From Capsaspora owczarzaki ATCC 30864 (Eukaryota; Opisthokonta; Filasterea): a stretch of DNA of 13,801 bases. Below the pieces are notes generated by a model. It saw only the letters and a program-made list of their open reading frames with translations. It was not told the origin of the DNA and did not search any database. The translations under genes and the position numbers were made by a program. Numbering within the stretch: the stretch's first letter is position 1; the number at the start of each line of letters is the position of its first letter. The stretch spans positions 1,162,373 through 1,176,173 of the forward strand of contig NW_011887300.1 of NCBI RefSeq assembly GCF_000151315.2, given 5' to 3'. Below are positions 8,764-13,801 of the stretch, piece by piece.

Positions 8764-10263
8764 ATGCCCAAACGTCAAAACGAGGCGCAGGCCACCGAAT
8801 CACGCGCGCCGCGGAAGTGTGTCCATCTAGAAAACCCCGAACGGAAGCGGATCATCGACTTGGCTGTTGATCGCGCCTTGCCTCTCGTCACGGTCGCCAG
8901 CATGCTCCATCACCCCATCAGCACTGTGTCCAACGTAGTGCAACGTTTCAAGGAGCGCGGAGAGTGGACGTCACATCACGTCAATCCCAAGGGATGCCGT
9001 GTGCTCACAGCGGAGCATCTCCATTTTCTCGAGATGGAGCTCGACAAGAACGTCAATGTGACCAATCAAGAGCTCCAGGACCTCCTCCTGACGACATTTG
9101 GCATTCAAGTGCATCAAACAACCATCGGGCGTGCCATTTTACGACAGGGCTTCACGTTCAAGCGCGTGTACGAGCAGGTCAAGGTGAAAAATTCGCCTGA
9201 AATCAAAGCCCAACGCAAGAAATGGGCTGAGCTCTTCGAGGCTTTCCAGACACCTGTGGATCGCTTGTTCTACGTGGACGAGAGTGGATTTAATGCGAAT
9301 CAGCATCGAACGCGAGGTCGATCTCGCAAGGGCGCGCGCGCAATCGTTCAAGTTGGCAGTATTCGTGCAGCGAATTTCACGCTCATTGCAGCGATCGGAA
9401 TGAGCGGCGTTGTGTTGAATGAGATCCAGCTCGGAGGCGTGACTGGCCATGTCTTTGCGGAGGCAATGACGAAGCTGTTTGACAAGCTCGAGGCAAAAAA
9501 CGCCGTCGACACCGCCGCGTCTGGCATCGCTGTGGATGAGCTCCCAGTGCAACAGCTTGAGCCCGACCTCCCCCTTACAAACGTGGTTGAGGACAGTGTG
9601 TCGACCAGTAATGCAGTTCACGTGCCACTGCTGGCATCCGGTGCAGCGTCCTCGTCCCAACCACCTGCCCCTCCCGCTGCAGTTGTGTCGTCTGCTGCGT
9701 CTGCAGCTGGCGGGTCAGCTCCTGCTTCCACCTCTGCTTCCACCTCTGCTTCCACCTCTGCTTCGACGACCAGAAAGAAGCGCCGTTCTCGTCGCAGGAT
9801 TCTCGACGATGATGACAACGATGATGGCGGCGTCTACGTTCCACCACACGAAGAACTCATTCAAGACGAGATTGATGAGCACAATGACAATACTTCCTAT
9901 TTCGTACCGAGCGAAGAGCACCCAGGTGTCAGCTTTCCGGGACATCATCGCTACAAAGCCTGGATCGTGCTCGACAACGCGCGCATTCACAAGACACCCG
10001 AAGTGCGCGAGCTTTTTGCACGCCGCGGGTATGGGATGCTCTTTCTGCCTCCGTACTCATCGTTCTTGAACCCGATCGAGTATGTCTTCAACCAAGTGAA
10101 GGCTGCGTTCAAGCGCTCCCGGCTGGAACCGAACGAAACAATCTCAAGTCGTATTACCGCTGCTGTTGGTACCGTGACGGCAACGCATTGCCAAAACACT
10201 ATCACGCATGTTCAGCTCAAGTACTTTAATGCTTGTCACGAGATGCACGATGTGCTAGATTAG
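8764..10263 (+). CDS. Tc1/mariner (IS630-type) DD34E transposase, 499 residues, with a large insertion in the catalytic core
   Basis: The transposase should bind the element ends through its N-terminal helix-turn-helix pair and cut and join DNA with its DDE domain. I chose ATG 8764 (context GTAGCCATGCCC) rather than the in-frame ATG 8617, which lies in the inverted repeat. Residues about 15-115 read as two helix-turn-helix units (LPLVTVASMLHHPISTVSNV and TNQELQDLLLTTFGIQVHQT). The catalytic residues are D172 (YVDESGFN), D404 (VLDNARIH) and E439 (SFLNPIEYVFNQVK). The last two are separated by 34 residues as in Tc1. D172 to D404 is far longer than the roughly 90 residues usual in Tc1. The excess is about 150 residues (245-394) of Ala/Ser/Thr- and Asp-rich sequence with a basic run, KKRRSRRR (338-345). 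The frame is intact with no stop or frameshift. The low-complexity part could be an unspliced intron, but the frame stays open through it. Confidence 0.92.
   Translation: MPKRQNEAQATESRAPRKCVHLENPERKRIIDLAVDRALPLVTVASMLHHPISTVSNVVQRFKERGEWTSHHVNPKGCRVLTAEHLHFLEMELDKNVNVTNQELQDLLLTTFGIQVHQTTIGRAILRQGFTFKRVYEQVKVKNSPEIKAQRKKWAELFEAFQTPVDRLFYVDESGFNANQHRTRGRSRKGARAIVQVGSIRAANFTLIAAIGMSGVVLNEIQLGGVTGHVFAEAMTKLFDKLEAKNAVDTAASGIAVDELPVQQLEPDLPLTNVVEDSVSTSNAVHVPLLASGAASSSQPPAPPAAVVSSAASAAGGSAPASTSASTSASTSASTTRKKRRSRRRILDDDDNDDGGVYVPPHEELIQDEIDEHNDNTSYFVPSEEHPGVSFPGHHRYKAWIVLDNARIHKTPEVRELFARRGYGMLFLPPYSSFLNPIEYVFNQVKAAFKRSRLEPNETISSRITAAVGTVTATHCQNTITHVQLKYFNACHEMHDVLD
9724..9759 (+). repeat. 12-bp tandem repeat (GCTTCCACCTCT) in the Tc1 transposase
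   Basis: Three perfect copies and a partial fourth encode Ala-Ser-Thr-Ser units inside the inserted segment of the catalytic domain, just before the basic run. Confidence 0.9.
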
Positions 10264-10924
10264 TTGGCGTGCTCTCCTTTGAAAGCTCCCTCAATGGCGC
10301 CCGCTCGCCTGTTTTGGGTGGTCGTTTGATGTGATCGTCCGTGTCATGTTACATGTATAAATACTGTATTGTTGTACATCCATTTCACATCATGTTTATT
10401 CTGCAACAAGCATCTGCCAAAGACTAGTCGATGGCTTTCAGGAGAAAACCCCACAGTCCGGTCGGCCTTGCGTCCTTGCTTCACTCTACCCGTAAACCTT
10501 CATAAAACAAACATAGTTAAGCCTATTTATACATGTATGTACATGTATTGAGCGTATGCAAGCTGGAGCGCTCCACTGTGGAGTGCACATTGCGTTGTCA
10601 TTGGTGCTGCAACTGGCTGGTCGTTAGGAATGATCGGAACAATCCACTCGGCATATACGATTGCCACCAATTTAATGACACTATGATAAACTATGCGAAT
10701 GCTAATGCTTACACCGAAATGGCTCGTGAGTACGAGCCCTGGGTGGTAAAGACGTCGCTGTGGAAGTAATCCATCAAAACTGTAGTTCGAGCTCTTCCCG
10801 AGCCCTAGCTTTCCCGCTACTCACCCCAGCATCTAATGACCTTCCAAGATACATGATTCAATTCAAATACTTCCTGAAGTTGTTGGTAATTCTAACATCT
10901 CAAGTGGGTTAATTCGAAATACAA
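10264..10924 (+). other. Apparently non-coding part of the Tc1 element, after the transposase
   Basis: About 660 bases separate the transposase stop from the right inverted repeat. No complete gene is supported. At 10550-10770 two short frames have protein-like composition. One reads VVIGAATGWSLGMIGTIHSA and stops near 10685. The other reads MINYANANAYTEMAREYEPW and stops at 10769. They could be a frameshifted relic of a captured exon, or chance. ATACTGTATTG at about 10363 resembles the element end but has no partner. Confidence 0.4.
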
Positions 10925-11102
10925 GCTTGCAAAAACCAACTCGTTGAAAACCAAATCGAACGCACAAAAACCAATTACGGAAAAAACCATTTTTCTCGCA
11001 CTTTCAACCAAGCTACTTTTTCCCAATCCGATTTTCCTCACTTCGTCCGCTCTAATTTCCAACCTCGCCTGCTGTGATTTCGACCTCGACTGCATAATAC
11101 TG
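10925..11102 (-). repeat. Right long inverted repeat with AAAAACCAA boxes
   Basis: Read on the minus strand from 11102, it starts CAGTATTATGCAGTCGAGG and carries four TTGGTTTTT-like boxes (plus-strand positions 10931, 10947, 10966 and 10981). These mirror the left end. The stretch GAGTTGGTTTTTGC is identical in both ends. Confidence 0.8.
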
Positions 11103-11104
11103 TA

Positions 11105-11349
11105 TGCTCCACAGTGCAATTGAAACAAGTGCAGACGTACTTCTCCCTTGGGAGCAAGTTATCACGGACATGTCTGGCGCAGACAGCCTGTGTATGCCAC
11201 ACAAGCGGAGATCGTGGATCTTTGTCGAATATCGCTGTGCAAGGCCCGCAGCCGCAACGGAAAAGGACGTGAAACAGATTGTTCATTGTGGACTGCGCAT
11301 CCTTCAATAATTGGACGTGTTTCCTGCATCCATTTCTCCCAATCGGCAT
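11105..11349 (-). CDS. N-terminal part of the Tnp2-like transposase, separated by the Tc1 insertion
   Basis: The frame read from 11349 down to 11105 has two spaced C-x-C-x2-C motifs, CGCGPC and CTCFNC. Each is followed about 21-23 residues later by His once the second is continued past the Tc1 element. The junction codon is split by the TA target. With the element removed, VEH runs in frame into IKGQISEPTTRK at 8451 and below. With this part the whole product would be about 1,129 residues. The start at 11349 is the first Met of the open frame. An internal Met (MNNLFHV) or an upstream exon is also possible. The paired zinc-like motifs are probably DNA- or protein-binding. Confidence 0.6.
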
Positions 11350-12060
11350 GGAAAGGTCAGCCTCGAATCTATCCTGTATTGATTCAAATATAATTCATGA
11401 CCATATAGTCAAAAATCGGTCTCGGTGGTAAGCTCTAGCATCGCAAATACGTGTGCAGAATTCTGCGTGTGACAATCGAGGTCGATGCCAGCTGACAACC
11501 TCGTTTTCCGGTACACTCCTGGGACGGAGTGATTGGCAGTGATATGTTCTTTGCGTTTGTGCTATGGTTGCGGTCAAAATAGTGGAGACTGGTTTAGCGC
11601 ATCATCAGCAAGTGCGCTGTGAACGTAGCAGTTTCAGTCGGATTCATTCAAAGTATCGCCCATGAACATGTTCTCATCATTATCGAGAACTACAACTGTC
11701 CAACACAAGCATGCATACTTGTTACAATTATACACATCATAATTGATCATGAGCTGCGAGGTAGAGAGCCGTAGGACGACCAAAAGGCCGTTCCAAAGTT
11801 GCCGGTAAACTTTACGAGCGAATTACCAGCTCCTGCTTGCCGCAATCAACCAGCCGATTGGCACATTATATTCTAGAGATTAATTATGTGATTGTCAGAC
11901 TGACGGGACGTCAAAAAGTCTTGTGACGTTTCACATTTAGGCACTGATGCATCAAGTAGCGTTTTGCCCAACCAGACAACAGTTGAGCCGTCACTGTGCA
12001 TCTTTCGCACCTGACGAGGTTCGATTCCCTGCTTTTGCTCTTTTTGCCTTTTTTTTTTGA
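11350..12060. other. Stretch without recognised gene
   Basis: I found no open frame with recognisable content on either strand. The stretch should hold the promoter of the Tnp2-like gene and perhaps the transposon's other end, but no inverted partner of the 4716 region was found. TTGTTACAATTA at about 11714 weakly resembles the end repeat at 3798. At 11996-12031 there is a tRNA-like half: a 7-base-loop hairpin plus GGTTCGATTCC, followed by T runs. It lacks a matching acceptor stem and A box. Confidence 0.4.
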
Positions 12061-12061
12061 C

Positions 12062-12311
12062 GATGGAAAAAGCAATGCACTCAAACAAAAAAAATAAAAG
12101 AAAAAAAAGAAAAAAAAAAGAAAAGAAAAAAAAGAAAAAAAAAGAAAAAGAAAAACCAATGTCACTCCAATGGTTTTATTTTATTTTGTATTTTTATTTA
12201 TTTTATTTTATTTTATTTTCTGCACCACAGTCTTTGTATTTTTTTTATTTACTTTTATTTTATTATTTCATTGCAAAAAGCATTGTATTTTTTCTTTCTT
12301 TTGATTTGCAA
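12062..12311 (+). promoter_or_regulatory. Probable promoter region: A-rich tract, paired CCAAT boxes, T-rich tract
   Basis: An A/G-only run (about 12087-12155) is followed by CCAATGTCACTCCAATGG (about 12156-12173), which has two CCAAT words. A TTTTA-rich tract then leads up to the ATG at 12312. The position directly before a spliced gene suggests promoter and 5' leader. No TATA box or initiator was identified. Confidence 0.4.
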
Positions 12312-13801
12312 ATGTCGAATCAGCACCAACAGATTCCGAGCGAATCGTATCTCTTCGCATTGCGGGAACGTAAGTAATGACCAATTACAATCGTTCTCCT
12401 CCTGAGAGAGCAATTCTTTCAACACACATCAGAAAGAACAAAGAACACGCATGGTGAAAGAAAAAAAAAAGAAGAAAGCAAAAAGCGCGCGAAAACGAAC
12501 TTTCAGTTTGCTCTCGGTCCTGCAGATCAGCAGCCGTTCGCCGGAGCGCGCTGCCGCCAAGCATATTGTAATTGTCATGGCTTCCTTGACGGAATTGCGT
12601 CGCGATTGGCGTGAATTCGGGGAACGCGGACGCTGGGGAGGGTGAAAAGGGATTTTGAGCTTCAATTTCAATCCAGTTTTTGAGAGCACGGTGTTGAAAC
12701 TGATAGTAAAAGCGCGGGAAACACACTGTTCTTGAGATGGTGAATTTTCAGCAAACGAAAATTCAACTTGGTTAATTTTTTGATTGGGTTGTTCGTTTGG
12801 ATGTGTGGATCAGATCAACAAGCAAACCTTGAATTTATTTCAAGACTGTCAGCGGAGAACCATGCACTGAAGTGTGAGATCGATACACTCAAGAAAGATA
12901 ACACTCAACTGACTGCTCGTATTGGAGGTCTGGAAGCCCTGTGCCGCGAGAAGGATGCAGCGTTTGCAACACTCCAACAGAGGGCCGAAGCACACGCCCC
13001 GTTTAAGCTCGTAGGTGACTCAGATGTGTGCAAACAAAGAAGTGTAGCGTTCCTTTACTGATCATCCTTGTCCAAAGGAAATTCCCAAAGGCATCAAATT
13101 GATCCAGTTACTTCGGGAGTTCTTTCGGCAAGACGTGCTAGAGAAGTCTGAGTGGTTCAACGTTGCCTATTCGACTAAGCTTTGTGCGGCTCCATCAAGC
13201 AGTCTCGATGACCAACAAGCAGCATTTGTAGCTGCAGTTCACGGAATATTGGCGAGATTCCTTCGAGACCGACAGCAATTGTCGAGCGCTGCGTGGATCG
13301 ACGCTAGGACTGCACTCTTACACAAGGTAAGGAACGCGTGGATATGCGATACCAACCATTTGACTCTGACACGACATGTTCCTCCACAGATATACGACTC
13401 GTATCGTAATTCTTACAAGGGAATCGTCGCTTCGAACACCTCCTCAACAGCAGCAACTCAGATCGCAGCTACGGTCGGAACGGAGGCAGGCTCTGCAGAG
13501 CTTCCTGTGAATGCGTCGTCGACAGCGGACGGGTCGCTTCTTGTGTTGGCAGCGGAAGCGTCTCTTCTCGTGCCGGCAGCGGACGATGTAAGTCTGCCGT
13601 CCGTAGCGTTCGCTCTGGTCAACAATGAAGCAACAGCCCAGTCCACTCTTCCAGCCACTCCAGTCGTGGCGGATGCGGCAACGGCAATGGATACAGATGC
13701 ACGACCAGCAGCTGCTTCACACGCAGGAACAACCACTCTCCCACCTTCGACCGCATCCTCCAGCACTGTGGATGTCGACACGCGGGAATACAGTCGCAGT
13801 C
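12312..13801 (+). CDS. Unknown leucine-zipper protein, four exons, runs off the right edge
   Basis: Exons are 12312-12369, 12814-13010, 13078-13326 and 13390 onward. Introns of 444, 67 and 63 bases start GTAAGT, GTAGGT and GTAAGG, end in AG, and keep the frame. Residues 31-59 form a textbook leucine zipper: Leu at 31, 38, 45, 52 and 59, with Ile42, Asn49 and Ile56 between. The stretch before it (HQQANLEF) is not basic, so this is not a standard bZIP DNA-binding region. Exon 3 (residues 86-168, beginning EIPKGIKLIQLLREFFRQ) looks folded and helical but matches no family I recognise. Exon 4 starts IYDSYRNSYKG and becomes Ala/Ser/Thr/Val-rich, probably disordered. GTAAGT at 13588 inside exon 4 could act as a donor. 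The frame also reads through to the edge. No transposase signature is seen, so it may be a host gene or a second transposon-borne protein. Confidence 0.75.

Larger units (their letters stand above)
8452..11102 (+). mobile_element. Complete Tc1/mariner-superfamily transposon, 2,651 bp
   Basis: The element begins CAGTATTGTGCG and its other end, complemented, begins CAGTATTATGCAG. Both ends are flanked by TA (8450-8451 and 11103-11104), the target duplication of this superfamily. The long inverted repeats are imperfect. One transposase gene (8764-10263) occupies the middle, and about 660 bases of apparently non-coding DNA follow it. The element sits in the first known exon of the Tnp2-like gene. 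Removing it with one TA rejoins that frame in phase. With intact ends, target duplication and open transposase, it may still be active or recently so. It is longer than the usual 1.3 to 2.4 kb. Confidence 0.9.

Noticed and set aside
10355-10372. ATACTGTATTG resembling the Tc1 element end, inside the element
   Set aside because: Short, near-palindromic and without an inverted partner or flanking repeat similarity. The ends at 8452 and 11102 are far better supported.
11706-11725. CTTGTTACAATTATA as a fifth copy of the 3798-type end repeat
   Set aside because: It needs a base deletion, and the similarity does not extend into the flanks. Too weak in AT-rich DNA.
12214-12226. GCACCACAGT also present near 4720, considered as an end of the Tnp2-like transposon
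   Set aside because: The two copies are in the same orientation, so they are not a terminal inverted repeat, and ten bases can match by chance.

Overview
The window is eukaryotic DNA. At least seven introns with GT-AG borders can be placed because they keep the reading frame, and almost everything else is transposable-element sequence. Six introns are only 63 to 86 bases and one is 444 bases. GC looks near 50 percent by eye, with T-rich or A-rich stretches beside genes. A unicellular opisthokont or fungus-like protist would fit, but nothing here fixes the species.

Layout from left to right. Bases 1-1967 (minus strand) hold an open Ty3/gypsy Pol frame covering the RT core, RNase H and integrase. 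It is cut in the RT at its start and runs off the left edge. Bases 2113-3610 (plus) hold a decayed LINE with part of its endonuclease and the first half of its RT. A 1.05-kb element with terminal inverted repeats (3611-4657) has jumped into that RT. The RT resumes at 4658 for about 57 bases and then stops abruptly. A Tnp2-like DDE transposase gene (CACTA/CMC type, Plavaka-like) lies on the minus strand between about 5060 and 11349. It has three well-supported introns and probably a fourth. A 2.65-kb Tc1/mariner element (8452-11102, flanked by TA) sits inside its first exon. That element has its own intact 499-residue transposase, with a large low-complexity insertion inside the catalytic core. 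Bases 11350-12060 show no gene. From 12312 to the right edge runs a four-exon gene of unknown function, with a leucine zipper, a conserved-looking middle part and an Ala/Ser/Thr-rich tail.

The order of insertion can be read directly. The inverted-repeat element went into the LINE, and the Tc1 element went into the Tnp2-like gene. Removing either insert together with one copy of its short target duplication restores an open frame across the junction. The window is therefore a nested transposon cluster beside one possible host gene. No CRISPR array, rRNA or convincing tRNA was seen.
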